In this document: piece after piece, positions 36,073 through 45,812 of the stretch
Numbering within the stretch: the stretch's first letter is position 1
How the letters are laid out: each line of letters opens with the position of its first letter
Origin: Indolivaga capnocytophagoides DSM 22835
Lineage (GTDB): Bacteria > Bacteroidota > Bacteroidia > Bacteroidales > Dysgonomonadaceae
NCBI RefSeq assembly: GCF_000426485.1
Contig: NZ_AUFL01000004.1
Location: forward strand, 310,001-374,000
Length of the DNA: 64,000 nucleotides
Direction: 5' to 3'
Notes under the pieces: generated by a model
Database searches by the model: none
The model's input: the letters and a program-made list of their open reading frames with translations, nothing else
What the model was told of the DNA's origin: nothing
Translations under genes and position numbers: made by a program

Positions 36073-36711
36073 TTATTTATTAGATGAATATTTTCTAGCT
36101 AAAAAAATCTTATAATAAGCAACGGTTTCATTTCCCTGAATATCAGCGACAGATAATCTCAACTGATAAGGACCTTTCATCCATGTTTGACGTAATTTAT
36201 ATTTCAACTCGTTTTTCGAATCAATATAAGAGACTTGAGTTGTGGTATCTAAAGCAACAGACTGAATAATGGTTTTGTCGGTCTTTCCATATATCGCTTG
36301 AGACTGATAATTTCTTTTCCAATAAGCGTATACAACAGTATCCCCGGGATACATTACTGTATCTACTTTAGATGTATCTTTAACTATATCAGTAGCATCT
36401 GCATTCAATCCTCTTATTCGTATATTATAGGATGACAATGCTTTATCATCTTTAAAACGGATTCTTATTCGATTAAATATACTATCCTGATCCATAAAAT
36501 AGTATAAAGTATCTCCATCAGACAGAGATAACGGATAAGTAGCTGTTGAATCAAGAGCTAATATTTCAAAAGAAGGCGGTGTATTATCATCATTATCTTC
36601 TTTGCTACAGGAAAACAAAAAACAAGTCAGAATAAATCCTGATATAAATAACATAAAATACTTAATTCCCATATATTTTTTGTTTCTCGTTTCTAACTTA
36701 ACTCTTGACAT
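36073..36711 (-). CDS. Lipoprotein at the end of the trp operon
   Basis: A 212-residue lipoprotein. ATG 36711 lies one base after the trpA stop (TGATATG). A second ATG at 36672 gives a shorter signal, MGIKYFMLFISGFILTCFLF, with the lipidated Cys in FSCSKEDNDDN. The mature protein (TPPSFEILAL...) resembles Bacteroidetes DUF4625-type surface lipoproteins, with an immunoglobulin-like body. It is the last gene of the trp transcript and has no evident role in tryptophan synthesis. Confidence 0.65.
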   Translation of the reverse strand: MSRVKLETRNKKYMGIKYFMLFISGFILTCFLFSCSKEDNDDNTPPSFEILALDSTATYPLSLSDGDTLYYFMDQDSIFNRIRIRFKDDKALSSYNIRIRGLNADATDIVKDTSKVDTVMYPGDTVVYAYWKRNYQSQAIYGKTDKTIIQSVALDTTTQVSYIDSKNELKYKLRQTWMKGPYQLRLSVADIQGNETVAYYKIFLARKYSSNK

Positions 36712-36712
36712 A

Positions 36713-37486
36713 TCATTTGGACAGGCTGTCTTTCAGATTTTTGACAGCTTCCTTTATATCCATTGAATCTTTCAGCAAAGTTATAAATTTACTTCCAATT
36801 ATAGCACCATTTGCATTAGCTTGTGCAGCATCTAAAGTAGCTTTATTGGATATACCGAATCCGATCAGTCGAGGATTTTTCAATCCCATAGAATTTATTT
36901 TCTTGAAATAGGCTTGTTTTCCATCATCAAAATTGCTTTGAGCTCCCGTAGTAGATGCCGACGAAACCATATAAATAAACCCATCAGTATGATCATCAAT
37001 AAGGCGGATACGTTCGTCCGATGTTTCCGGAGTTATAAGCATTACTATCTTGATATCGTATTTCTCTGCTATGGGTTTGTATTCTTTCAAATAATCATCA
37101 AAAGGTAAGTCTGGTATAATCGCACCATCGATACCAACTTCATTACATTGCTTACAGAAATTTTCGAATCCATATTGCATTATCGGATTAAGATATCCCA
37201 TCATAATCAGAGGGATACTTACTTTTTTCCTGATATCAGCCAGTTGATGAAACAATATCCGAAGAGTCATGCCGTTACGCAGAGCAATAGTTCCACTAGC
37301 CTGAATAGTAGGACCGTCTGCCATCGGATCAGAAAATGGAATACCTATTTCAATCAAATCAATATCATTATCCTCTAATTGAGAAATGATTTCACAAGTA
37401 TCATTTAATTGAGGGTAACCAGCTGTAAAATAAATGGAAAGTATATCTTTTTTCTTCTGGTCAAAAAGTTGTTTTATTCTATTCAT
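36713..37486 (-). CDS. trpA: Tryptophan synthase alpha subunit
   Basis: TrpA releases indole from indole-3-glycerol phosphate. The 257-residue protein has [42 protein letters not shown] with the catalytic Glu, [12 protein letters not shown] with the catalytic Asp, and [10 protein letters not shown]. It follows trpF by 2 bp. The order trpC-F-A closes the biosynthetic part of the operon. Confidence 0.96.
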   Translation of the reverse strand: MNRIKQLFDQKKKDILSIYFTAGYPQLNDTCEIISQLEDNDIDLIEIGIPFSDPMADGPTIQASGTIALRNGMTLRILFHQLADIRKKVSIPLIMMGYLNPIMQYGFENFCKQCNEVGIDGAIIPDLPFDDYLKEYKPIAEKYDIKIVMLITPETSDERIRLIDDHTDGFIYMVSSASTTGAQSNFDDGKQAYFKKINSMGLKNPRLIGFGISNKATLDAAQANANGAIIGSKFITLLKDSMDIKEAVKNLKDSLSK

Positions 37487-37488
37487 CG

Positions 37489-38115
37489 TTATATTGTTTT
37501 AAAGTGAGATATAAAGTTGTTCAACATATTTATATTTTTCAATCCGGGTTCAATTTCAAATTTACTGTTCAAATCCAAAGCGTATAAACGGGGTAAAGAA
37601 AGTTTACTAATGCTTTCGACGTCTGACGCGGATATTCCTCCGCTAAGAAAAAATGGCAGATTTTCTTGATATGCTTTCAATATATTCCAATCGAACTTTA
37701 TGCCTGACCCTCCATGTTGAGAAGTCTTGGTATCAAATAAGAAATAATCACATACTTCAGTATATTCTTTTGTCTTTGCAAAATCAGCCTCCGTTGAGAC
37801 ATTAAATGCTTTGATTACCTTAACACCTGTTTCTTTACGGCATTTTAAGCAAAGCTCCACCGATTCTTGCCCATGTAGTTGTACATAAGTCAGCTTATAC
37901 TTATTTACCAATCGGGCTATTGTCTCAAAATCTTCATTAACAAACACTCCTACCCTTTCTATTGAAACCGGAAGTGACGATAAATCGGTAAGTTCCAAGC
38001 CTACTGCATACCGTGGAGATTTCTCAAAAAATATAAATCCTATAAAGTCAATCGGCAATTGACCTAATTGATCTATATTTTGCGGATTCTTCATTCCACA
38101 GACTTTTATTTTCAT
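37489..38115 (-). CDS. trpF: Phosphoribosylanthranilate isomerase
   Basis: TrpF catalyses the Amadori rearrangement to CdRP. The 208-residue barrel starts [15 protein letters not shown] with the catalytic Cys, then [43 protein letters not shown] with the catalytic Asp, and [12 protein letters not shown]. It lies 2 bp after trpC and is separate from TrpC, unlike the fused enterobacterial form. Confidence 0.95.
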   Translation of the reverse strand: MKIKVCGMKNPQNIDQLGQLPIDFIGFIFFEKSPRYAVGLELTDLSSLPVSIERVGVFVNEDFETIARLVNKYKLTYVQLHGQESVELCLKCRKETGVKVIKAFNVSTEADFAKTKEYTEVCDYFLFDTKTSQHGGSGIKFDWNILKAYQENLPFFLSGGISASDVESISKLSLPRLYALDLNSKFEIEPGLKNINMLNNFISHFKTI

Positions 38116-38117
38116 AC

Positions 38118-38906
38118 CTATTTTGTTTTCAATTCCTGAATAAACTGGTTTAATGCTTGTCCCGGATTATCTGTTTTCATAAAGTTTTCACCCATTAAAA
38201 AACCCTTATAACCAACACTTTGCAATTCTTTTACCGTTTGCGTTTGAGAAATTCCACTCTCTGATATTTTTAAGAAATCCGTAGGTATTTTATCTGCCAG
38301 ATCAAAAGAACCTTTCACGTCTGTAATAAATGTAGTCAGATCCCGATTATTTACGCCTACAACATCCACATATTCATTTATATGTGACAATTCTTTTTCG
38401 TTATGAATTTCAAGCAAAACATCCATCCCTAATTCTTTGGCTAAAGCTCCAAATTGTTTTGTTTCTTTTATTGTTAAAGAAGCTGCAATCAAGAGTATGG
38501 CATTAGCTCCTAAAACTTTGGCCTGGTAAAACTGATATTCATCCACCATAAAGTCTTTTCTCAACAATGGTGTTTTTGTTAAACTTCGTGCTAACTCAAA
38601 ATCAGTAAAAGTTCCTCCAAAAAAATCAGTATCTGTCAGAACAGAAATTGCACTAGCTCCATTTTCTGAATAAGATGGAATAACATCTTCTATTTTTGCA
38701 TTTTCGAAAATCCAGCCTCTTGAAGGTGATTTACGCTTAAACTCGGATATAATACCCGTTGAAGAATTGGCCAATGACTTTTTGAATGAATATAGGTTAT
38801 TTGTATCGGCTATTTGTGCAGCCAATTTATCAATACTTATTTCTTTCTTTTGCAGTTCGACCTCTTTGCGCTTATTAGCTACAATACGGTCTAGTATATT
38901 TGTCAT
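38118..38906 (-). CDS. trpC: Indole-3-glycerol phosphate synthase
   Basis: TrpC closes the indole ring. The 262-residue sequence carries ISEFKRKSPSRGWIF, VLTDTDFFGGTFTDF, LLRKDFMVDEYQFYQAKVLGANAILLIAA, VGVNNRDLTTF, and ISESGISQTQTV, with the catalytic Lys and Glu residues in place. It begins 8 bp after the end of the inserted MFS gene. Confidence 0.96.
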   Translation of the reverse strand: MTNILDRIVANKRKEVELQKKEISIDKLAAQIADTNNLYSFKKSLANSSTGIISEFKRKSPSRGWIFENAKIEDVIPSYSENGASAISVLTDTDFFGGTFTDFELARSLTKTPLLRKDFMVDEYQFYQAKVLGANAILLIAASLTIKETKQFGALAKELGMDVLLEIHNEKELSHINEYVDVVGVNNRDLTTFITDVKGSFDLADKIPTDFLKISESGISQTQTVKELQSVGYKGFLMGENFMKTDNPGQALNQFIQELKTK

Positions 38907-38914
38907 AATGAAAC

Positions 38915-40102
38915 TTATTTATCTTTCTTAAAAACTTTTATCTGGGAAGTCAGGATTACAATACATATTCCAAACACACCGATCAAAGCATACGAGTACC
39001 TCAGATTAGTTGCCTGTGATATATAACCGATCAATGGAGGCCCCATCAAAAAACCAAGAAAACTAATACTCGAAACTATGGTCAACGCGATCCCTGTAGG
39101 TATCTTGGTTTTCTGTCCGGCAATACTATAAATAGTAGGTACTATACTTGACGTGCCCAACCCTATTATCATAAATCCGAGTATGGTGAGGGGCAAAGAA
39201 GGAAACGCTACAGCTAGAAATAATCCTAAAGAAATAAGTAACCCTCCTGCCTGAATGATTCGTTGGCGTCCCCATCTTTCGATAGCCTTATCGGCAAAGA
39301 AACGTCCGGATGCCATGGTAACCATATATGCAGCAAATCCCAATGGCACCAATTTTTCCGAGACTTTCACAATATCTTTAAAGTACAATCCACTCCAATC
39401 TGACATTGCTCCCTCGGCAGCCATTCCACAGAATGCAACTATACCAAGTAGATACAAGAATGTTTCAGGCTTATTCTTCTTTTTAGACTCCAGTTCGTCC
39501 TTATTCTTTTGCTTTTTTATATCCGGTTGTAAAAACCTTTTATTAACAAACATATTAATCAATACAATTACAGCAACTATCAGAAAATGATAGAATGGAC
39601 TTAATCCTATATTTATCATCAGCAAACCGATAGCCGAGCCCGTAAAACAAGCAAGGCTCCATCCTCCATGAAACGACGACATTATAGATTTACCATATAA
39701 TGACTCTATACTGACACCTTGCGTATTTACTGAAATGTTACAGAAGTTACCAAAGAACCCGAATACTATCAAGCTCATAAGCAATGCATATTCCGTCTGA
39801 GATGCTCCTATAGCAATAAGGGTCAAAGCATAGAAAAATAAAGATACAGGCAAGATTTTACGACTGCCTATCTTTGAAACCAATAGCCCAGATAATGTCA
39901 TTCCACAAATCTGACCTATCGGAATCATCAATAAAATTGTACCCCATGCAGCATCATCTAATCCTAAGAATCCTTTGATATCGGGTATACGGCTCGCCCA
40001 ACTCGAGAAACACAGTCCTTGAGAAAAATAAAATGCAAATATCCCTAAACGAATTCGTTTTCGCTCGGCATCACTCAGTTTATGTATAACTTCTTCTTCC
40101 AT
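38915..40102 (-). CDS. MFS transporter (YbjJ-like) inserted in the trp operon
   Basis: A 395-residue, 12-helix major facilitator protein. The N-terminus LGIFAFYFSQGLCFSSWASRIPDIKGFLGLDDAAWGTILL resembles YbjJ-type transporters, and GLLVSKIGSRK is the usual loop 2-3 motif. It lies between a methyltransferase and trpC. A long palindrome repeat occupies the upstream gap of about 115 bp. A role in exporting a chorismate- or indole-derived product is possible from context but unproven. Confidence 0.85.
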   Translation of the reverse strand: MEEEVIHKLSDAERKRIRLGIFAFYFSQGLCFSSWASRIPDIKGFLGLDDAAWGTILLMIPIGQICGMTLSGLLVSKIGSRKILPVSLFFYALTLIAIGASQTEYALLMSLIVFGFFGNFCNISVNTQGVSIESLYGKSIMSSFHGGWSLACFTGSAIGLLMINIGLSPFYHFLIVAVIVLINMFVNKRFLQPDIKKQKNKDELESKKKNKPETFLYLLGIVAFCGMAAEGAMSDWSGLYFKDIVKVSEKLVPLGFAAYMVTMASGRFFADKAIERWGRQRIIQAGGLLISLGLFLAVAFPSLPLTILGFMIIGLGTSSIVPTIYSIAGQKTKIPTGIALTIVSSISFLGFLMGPPLIGYISQATNLRYSYALIGVFGICIVILTSQIKVFKKDK

Positions 40103-40120
40103 CTGTTCAATATGAAATAT

Positions 40121-40220
40121 TCTGATATTTAAGAAACTGCAAGTATTTAATGATATATTTTTAGTCTATAACAAATTTTGGTTGTTTTACTTACCAAAGT
40201 AATAAAAGGTCTGAGACCTT
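40121..40220 (-). repeat. Long palindrome repeat, copy I
   Basis: Read on the minus strand, a perfect palindrome GGTCTCAGACC (40218-40208) runs out of the methyltransferase TAA. TTTTATTACTTTGGTAAG, AATTTGTTATAGAC, and CATTAAATACTTGCAGTTTC then follow. It fills the gap between the methyltransferase and MFS genes. Confidence 0.75.
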
Positions 40221-41010
40221 ATTTCTTTTCACCCAATAACGAATATACCATGGGTATATTATGTTCTAAATGACTTATTCGATATTTACCCTTAGCAAAC
40301 TCAACTATATTTTTGAAACACGGATAAGGGGAATAATCAAATTCATCAAACTTCTTTATTTCTATCCCTACCCCGATTAAACTATTCAGAACATCACTCA
40401 ATGGATGATTCCACGATATTTCCGAATAACTTATATCGGCATTCCTATCGGCATAAGTTCCTGCAAATGTCTCTATAATCTCTCCGGTATCAAAATAATC
40501 GTATGCTATTTTACGAAAATCTTCATCAAAGATCCAAACCAATGGATGAAATTCCACAAATACAAACTTTCCATGAGGTTTTAAATAATTTGATATCAGT
40601 TGAGCCCAACTGTCCAAATCCGGCAACCAGCCTATAACTCCATAAGATGTAAATACAATATCAAATTTCTGATCAAGTATTTCCGGTAAGTCATAGATAT
40701 CTGAGCATATAAAATTGACGTCGAAACCAAGCTGTTTAGAAAAGATTCGCGCATTTTCTATTGCTTTTTCAGACAAATCAACAGCTGTTACTTCTGCCCC
40801 CATACGTGCCAAAGATATTGAGTCCTGTCCGAAATGACATTGCAGATGCAGTATACTTTTACCATGAACATCTCCAAGCATATCTAATTCGATACTATTC
40901 AGAGTATTTCTACCTTTCAAGAAAGAATCATTATCATAAAAGTCAGAATCAATATGAATAGCTGTTTTTATGTTCCAAGCTTGTCTGTTTATTTCCTTAT
41001 AATTATTCAT
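40219..41010 (-). CDS. SAM-dependent class I methyltransferase
   Basis: A 263-residue Rossmann-fold methyltransferase. Motif I is KSILHLQCHFGQDSISLARMGAEVTAVDLSEKAIENAR (about 48-85), followed by FDIVFTSYGVIGWLPDLDSW and KFVFVEFHPLVWIF. It is related to small-molecule (UbiE/Tam-like) methyltransferases; the substrate is unknown. Its ATG overlaps the stop of the chorismate-mutase-type gene by four bases (ATGA), linking the two. Its TAA stop is directly followed by a palindrome repeat. Confidence 0.85.
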   Translation of the reverse strand: MNNYKEINRQAWNIKTAIHIDSDFYDNDSFLKGRNTLNSIELDMLGDVHGKSILHLQCHFGQDSISLARMGAEVTAVDLSEKAIENARIFSKQLGFDVNFICSDIYDLPEILDQKFDIVFTSYGVIGWLPDLDSWAQLISNYLKPHGKFVFVEFHPLVWIFDEDFRKIAYDYFDTGEIIETFAGTYADRNADISYSEISWNHPLSDVLNSLIGVGIEIKKFDEFDYSPYPCFKNIVEFAKGKYRISHLEHNIPMVYSLLGEKK

Positions 41011-41297
41011 AATTTTGTTAAAGCTTCTTTTTCCAGTTCAATAAAAGCTCCGATCATTGCTCGATAAACCTTCTCTGCAATATCAGGGTTCAGCTTTTTC
41101 GAAACAGCCACATGCCGTACCTTATCAATCACCTCTTGTACTCTTTGAGGAGCTTCCACTTCAGCCTCACTTTTTTTGAATCGAGAGGCTTCATTCACAA
41201 AAAAACTTCTTTCTGATATTAACTGGATGATAACTCTGTCAATCAGGTCGATATTATATCGCACATCATCCAATGAGTTATAACTTTTTGTTTCCAT
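41007..41297 (-). CDS. PchB-like chorismate mutase/isochorismate pyruvate-lyase family protein
   Basis: A 96-residue all-helical AroQ-fold protein. DVRYNIDLIDRVIIQLISERSFFV is the first helix. ASRFKKSEAEVEAPQRVQEVI closely resembles the ASRFK..EA...AP.RV segment I recall for PchB. PchB makes salicylate from isochorismate and also has weak chorismate mutase activity. The fold cannot tell which reaction is used here. It lies between trpD and a methyltransferase, overlapping the latter. No isochorismate synthase gene is in the window, which weakens a salicylate role. Confidence 0.8.
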   Translation of the reverse strand: METKSYNSLDDVRYNIDLIDRVIIQLISERSFFVNEASRFKKSEAEVEAPQRVQEVIDKVRHVAVSKKLNPDIAEKVYRAMIGAFIELEKEALTKL

Positions 41298-41301
41298 CTT
41301 A

Positions 41302-42300
41302 TCAGCTGTTTAATTCAAGAAATTTATGAAATGTATTTTTAAGTCTGCCACTATCAATTGCTTCTGTTGCCTGAGCAATACAATCATCAATAGACAATTC
41401 GGGTTTGATAGTTTGAATCGCAAAAGCAGAATTTATTATCACTGCATTTTTTTGAGCTTTCGTAGCAGTATTGTTAACAACGTCATCAAATATTGCAGCA
41501 GCATCTTCGAGCGTTGCTCCTCCATCAAGATCAGCTTCTGCATATCTGTCAAATCCTAATTCTTCAGGAGTATATATTGTCTCAGTTTGCTTTGTTATAA
41601 TCTTAAAATCGCCTGTCAATGAAATTTCATCATATCCATCCAGCCCATGTACTATTGCATAATCTACATCGGTTTGCTGATACATATAAAAATACATACG
41701 AGCCATTTTCAGGTTAAATACACCCAGCATTTGCTTTTTGGGACAAATTGGATTCACCACAGGTCCTAACATGTTGAAAAACGTTCGTACCCCCAATGCT
41801 TTTCTGACAGGAGCAACGACTTTTAAAGCATTATTGAACAATGGAGCATGCAAGTAAGCAATATTTACCTTATCCAAAGATTCTTCGAGTTTCGAAATAT
41901 CGGTTGTAAATTTTACACCATGCTGTTCCATTACTGTTGATGCACCACTTACAGATGTAGCTCCGTAATTTCCATGTTTAGCGACTTTATATCCTGCCGC
42001 GGCAACAGTAAAACACGATAATGTCGAAATATTAAATGTATTTTTATTATCACCTCCGGTTCCTACAATATCTATGGGATCATAAGCCCTCAAGGCATCT
42101 ACATTTGTCCGAAGATCCAACAATGCATCTGTAAAACCCATAAATTCATCAATAGAGATACTTCGCATCAAATATACACTTATAAATGCAGCTATCTGCG
42201 ATTCATTGTATTCTCCGGCAGCCATGTGGCTAAGGATATCTTTGGCCTCCTGCCTATCCAGATGCTGATGGCTAAACAATCGGTTTAATATTTGCTTCAT
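41302..42300 (-). CDS. trpD: Anthranilate phosphoribosyltransferase
   Basis: TrpD joins anthranilate with PRPP. The 332-residue protein has DIVGTGGDNKNTFNISTLS with the PRPP-binding glycine loop, KHGNYGATSVSGASTVMEQHG, and FFNMLGPVVNP. It is unfused to TrpG. The upstream gap to trpB2 is short, so both are probably on one transcript. Confidence 0.96.
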   Translation of the reverse strand: MKQILNRLFSHQHLDRQEAKDILSHMAAGEYNESQIAAFISVYLMRSISIDEFMGFTDALLDLRTNVDALRAYDPIDIVGTGGDNKNTFNISTLSCFTVAAAGYKVAKHGNYGATSVSGASTVMEQHGVKFTTDISKLEESLDKVNIAYLHAPLFNNALKVVAPVRKALGVRTFFNMLGPVVNPICPKKQMLGVFNLKMARMYFYMYQQTDVDYAIVHGLDGYDEISLTGDFKIITKQTETIYTPEELGFDRYAEADLDGGATLEDAAAIFDDVVNNTATKAQKNAVIINSAFAIQTIKPELSIDDCIAQATEAIDSGRLKNTFHKFLELNS

Positions 42301-42332
42301 AACTTTTTAATTTTTAAGCATTAGCACATACA

Positions 42333-43688
42333 CTATACTAATTTTTCAAGTGTATCTCTTGATTTTGCTATTTCTTCGTCGGTCAGTTCGTAGTTTTTCA
42401 TATTTCCACTCAAATACTGATCATAAGCGGCCATATCAATTAAGCCATGTCCCGAAAGATTAAACAATATAGTTTTTTGTACTCCTTCTTCTTTAGCCTT
42501 TAATGCTTCTCTGATGGCTACGGCAATAGCATGTGTCGATTCCGGTGCAGGGATAATACCTTCGGTATTCGCAAATAGTTTTCCGGCTTCAAACGTTTCA
42601 AGCTGCGGAATATCCTGTACTTCAATCAGTCCATCTTTTCTCAATTGACTGACAATAGTTCCGGCTCCATGATATCGAAGTCCTCCTGCATGAATGTCTG
42701 CTGGTTGAAAATCATGTCCTAATGTATACATAGGTAAAAGCGGGGTAAGCCCTACTGTATCGCCAAAATCATATTCGAAACGACCTCGTGACAATTTAGG
42801 ACAACTGGAAGGTTCTGCTGCAATAACCCGAATTTCTTTTCCATCAGTCAATTTATGACGCAAAAAAGGAAAGCCGATACCTGAAAAGTTTGAACCTCCA
42901 CCGAAACATCCGATAACAATATCAGGATATTCGCCTGCCATACCCATTTGCTTTTCACTTTCGAGTCCGATAACAGTTTGATGCAAAGCAACATGATTCA
43001 GCACACTGCCTAATGTATATCTAGCCTCGGGATCCTGTACCGCCATTTCTACAGCTTCGGATATTGCAATACCCAGACTACCTGAATTATCAGGATCTTT
43101 AGCTAGTATGCTGCGTCCTGCATTGGTCGTATTACTGGGTGATGGAATCACATTTGCCCCCCAAGTTTGCATCATCATTCTGCGGTATGGTTTCTGCCCG
43201 GAGCTAACTTTCACCATATATACATCCAAACCTAAACCGAATACACTTGAAGCAAAACTTAATGCTGCACCCCACTGACCTGCACCGGTTTCGGTTGTGA
43301 GCCGTTTTATGCCTTGCATCTTATTGTAGTATGCCTGAGGTAATGCCGAGTTCAGTTTATGTGAGCCGACAGGACTGACTCCTTCGTTCTTAAAGTAAAT
43401 ATGAGCCGGAGTATCTAATGCTTTTTCAAGACCTGTTGCTCTTACCAATGGTGTAGGTCGCCATATCTTGTATAATTCACGCACTTCTTCCGGTATCTCG
43501 ATCCAACGCTCCTGCGACATTTCTTGCTTGATTAGTTCTTTTGCAAAAACAGGTTCCAAATCTTCTGCCGTTAATACTTGTTTCGTAGCCGGATTTAATG
43601 GAGGTAAAGGTTTATTATCCATATCAGCTACAATATTATACCACTTTTCGGGAATTTCGTTTTCACTCAAAAATATCTTTTTGCTCAT
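42333..43688 (-). CDS. trpB2: Second tryptophan synthase beta chain (TrpB2 type)
   Basis: A 451-residue PLP enzyme of the TrpB2 class, which has a longer N-terminus ([23 protein letters not shown]) than TrpB1. The PLP Lys111 is in [31 protein letters not shown] and [17 protein letters not shown] are cofactor and phosphate loops. TrpB2 proteins convert indole with serine or phosphoserine. I chose ATG 43688; the frame is open 22 codons upstream but that part is repeat copy D. A trpB1 gene heads the same operon, so this one is not needed for TrpA coupling. Confidence 0.92.
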   Translation of the reverse strand: MSKKIFLSENEIPEKWYNIVADMDNKPLPPLNPATKQVLTAEDLEPVFAKELIKQEMSQERWIEIPEEVRELYKIWRPTPLVRATGLEKALDTPAHIYFKNEGVSPVGSHKLNSALPQAYYNKMQGIKRLTTETGAGQWGAALSFASSVFGLGLDVYMVKVSSGQKPYRRMMMQTWGANVIPSPSNTTNAGRSILAKDPDNSGSLGIAISEAVEMAVQDPEARYTLGSVLNHVALHQTVIGLESEKQMGMAGEYPDIVIGCFGGGSNFSGIGFPFLRHKLTDGKEIRVIAAEPSSCPKLSRGRFEYDFGDTVGLTPLLPMYTLGHDFQPADIHAGGLRYHGAGTIVSQLRKDGLIEVQDIPQLETFEAGKLFANTEGIIPAPESTHAIAVAIREALKAKEEGVQKTILFNLSGHGLIDMAAYDQYLSGNMKNYELTDEEIAKSRDTLEKLV

Positions 43689-43718
43689 ATTATTTTTTAA
43701 GATTATATTTATAGAAAG

Positions 43719-43815
43719 TAAGGTATCTGACCTTTTTATTGACTTTGCAAACACAACAACAGCTGGTTATTGCTTTAAAACACATCATTAAATACTTCTA
43801 TTACTTATTTTAGTT
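43719..43815 (+). repeat. Long palindrome repeat, copy D
   Basis: GGTATCTGACC (43722-43732), TTTTTATTGACTTTGCAAAC, AACAACAGCTGGTTATTGCT, TTAAAA and CATCATTAAATACTTCTATT. It lies between trpG and trpB2, reading opposite to the operon. On the minus strand it would encode a [11 protein letters not shown]-like extension in front of trpB2. Confidence 0.8.
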
Positions 43816-43829
43816 TAAAAGAAAAAAAC

Positions 43830-44396
43830 TTATTTCGATAAAAAATTTTTCACTATAATTTCTCCTTCAGGTGTTAATACCGATTCGGGATGAAACTGAA
43901 CTCCATGTACATCATAGATGTTGTGTTTCATTGCCATAATTTGCCCCGATTTATCAACTGCTGTGACTGTAAAACATTCGGGTAAACCTTTAGAGTCAAC
44001 GATCCATGAATGATAGCGCCCCACTTCTATTTCACTGTCAATATCCGAGAAGATATAATCATCAGCAATAATTTCCACTTTTGTAGAAATTCCATGATAA
44101 ACATCCTCCAGATTAATCAATGTTCCGCCAAATGCTTCACCTATTGCCTGATGTCCTAAACAGACTCCTAATATCGGCTTTAACGAAGCATATTGTTTTA
44201 TTAGGGGGAGAAGTAAACCGGCCTCAGAAGGAATACCCGGCCCGGGAGAAAGAATAATTTTATCGTATTTAGCAACGTCAGCCAATTCTATTTTATCATT
44301 TCTGAATACATCAACATCTGTATAGCCCAGTTCTTTAACAAGATGTACTAGATTGTATGTAAATGAATCGTAATTGTCGAATATTAATATTTTCAT
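43830..44396 (-). CDS. trpG: Anthranilate synthase glutamine amidotransferase
   Basis: TrpG supplies ammonia to TrpE. The 188-residue class I glutaminase has ILIFDNYDSFTYNLVHLVKELG, ILSPGPGIPSEAGLL, ILGVCLGHQAIGEAFGG with the nucleophile Cys, and GVQFHPESVLTPEG with the His-Glu pair. It may also serve 4-amino-4-deoxychorismate synthesis. It begins 9 bp after trpE. Copy D lies downstream. Confidence 0.95.
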   Translation of the reverse strand: MKILIFDNYDSFTYNLVHLVKELGYTDVDVFRNDKIELADVAKYDKIILSPGPGIPSEAGLLLPLIKQYASLKPILGVCLGHQAIGEAFGGTLINLEDVYHGISTKVEIIADDYIFSDIDSEIEVGRYHSWIVDSKGLPECFTVTAVDKSGQIMAMKHNIYDVHGVQFHPESVLTPEGEIIVKNFLSK

Positions 44397-44405
44397 GATG
44401 AGATC

Positions 44406-45812
44406 TTATTTCTTAATGGTTTCAGCGACTTTTACAGCTTTAGCCAATGCTCCTAGTTTATTCTTTACTTCCATAACTTCTGTTTCAGGTGTTGACTTTG
44501 CAACAATTCCCCCACCCGCCTGATAATAAAGCGTATTATTTTTACTCATAAATGTTCGGATCGTTATTGCCTGATTTAAATCTCCGTCAAAACCAATATA
44601 ACCGATGCAACCACCATATACTCCACGCATAGCAGGCTCTATATCTCTGATAAGCTGCATAGCCCTGACTTTTGGAGCACCTGATAATGTTCCTGCAGGA
44701 AATGTATCAGCAAATACTTTTATGCTGTCAATACCCTTATCAACAACACCGCTAACCCTCGAAACAAGATGAATGACATGTGAGTAAAACTGTACATTCT
44801 TATAAAATTCAACTTTTACGTTATTACAGTTTCTACTCAAATCGTTTCGTGCTAAGTCAACCAACATCACATGTTCGGCATTTTCTTTTTCGTCTTTTAG
44901 TAAATTTTCGGATAAAACGCGGTCTTTTTCATCATCTCCTGTTCGAAAATAAGTTCCCGCAATAGGATCTATATACGCTTTACCTTTACTCACCTTACAA
45001 TGTGTTTCCGGAGAAGATCCGAAGACTCTGAATGAGCCAAAATCGAAGAAAAATAAATAGGGAGAAGGATTGATCGAACGTAAAGCCCTGTATACATTAA
45101 ATTCGTCTCCTTTAAATTTTTGAGTAAAACACCTTGATAATACTATTTGAAATACATCTCCCCGTTTACAATGAGATATACCCTTGTTTATCATCCCTAT
45201 ATGTTCTTCATCCGTGATATAAGAAGATTCAGAACCAATACATTCAAAATTATATTCTGCAATATTATTATTTAGTAGGACAGCTTCAAGTTCATCAATC
45301 TTAGATATTTCCCCGTCTAACAAATTTTCCACAATAGTCAATTCATTTTTTAAGTGATTGATTACTATAATAAAATGATATAGGTTATAATAAAACTCTG
45401 GAACATCTGCATTTTCAAGCTTAGTATTTATCGGATCTACATCTTCAAAATAACGAATAGCGTCATAGGATGTATAGCCCATAAATCCGTTTAAACCTGT
45501 TGAATTATTTCCTCTCACTTCAAATTTTTTAAGGAACGATTGAAATGCGGATGTCAGTTCTATGGATTCATCCAATTCTTCAATATCAACTTTTCCACAG
45601 GGATATTCTTTAATTATCTGTTCATTCTGAACTTTAAATGAGGCGATGGCCTTCACTCCTATTAAAGAATAACTATTATCATCAGAATGATAGTCTGAAC
45701 TTTCGAGCAAAGTCGATTCAGGATATATATCTCTTATTTTCAGATAAATTCCTACGGGAGTTTGTAAATCTGCTAATAGTTTTTTTGTTTGTACATTTAT
45801 TATAGTTTTCAT
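44406..45812 (-). CDS. trpE: Anthranilate synthase component I
   Basis: TrpE makes anthranilate from chorismate. The 468-residue sequence contains the tryptophan-binding LLESSDYHSDDNSYSLIG region, then the chorismate domain: GDVFQIVLSRCFTQKF, GSSPETHCKV, PIAGTYFRTGDDEKDR, MLVDLARNDLSR, and GAPKVRAMQLIRDIEP, GGCIGYIGFDGD. The LLES-type motif suggests feedback inhibition by tryptophan. Its ATG overlaps the trpB stop by four bases. Confidence 0.96.
   Translation of the reverse strand: MKTIINVQTKKLLADLQTPVGIYLKIRDIYPESTLLESSDYHSDDNSYSLIGVKAIASFKVQNEQIIKEYPCGKVDIEELDESIELTSAFQSFLKKFEVRGNNSTGLNGFMGYTSYDAIRYFEDVDPINTKLENADVPEFYYNLYHFIIVINHLKNELTIVENLLDGEISKIDELEAVLLNNNIAEYNFECIGSESSYITDEEHIGMINKGISHCKRGDVFQIVLSRCFTQKFKGDEFNVYRALRSINPSPYLFFFDFGSFRVFGSSPETHCKVSKGKAYIDPIAGTYFRTGDDEKDRVLSENLLKDEKENAEHVMLVDLARNDLSRNCNNVKVEFYKNVQFYSHVIHLVSRVSGVVDKGIDSIKVFADTFPAGTLSGAPKVRAMQLIRDIEPAMRGVYGGCIGYIGFDGDLNQAITIRTFMSKNNTLYYQAGGGIVAKSTPETEVMEVKNKLGALAKAVKVAETIKK

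Noticed and set aside
43689-43754. N-terminal extension of trpB2
   Set aside because: The 22 extra codons lie within repeat copy D; the conserved protein begins at ATG 43688.
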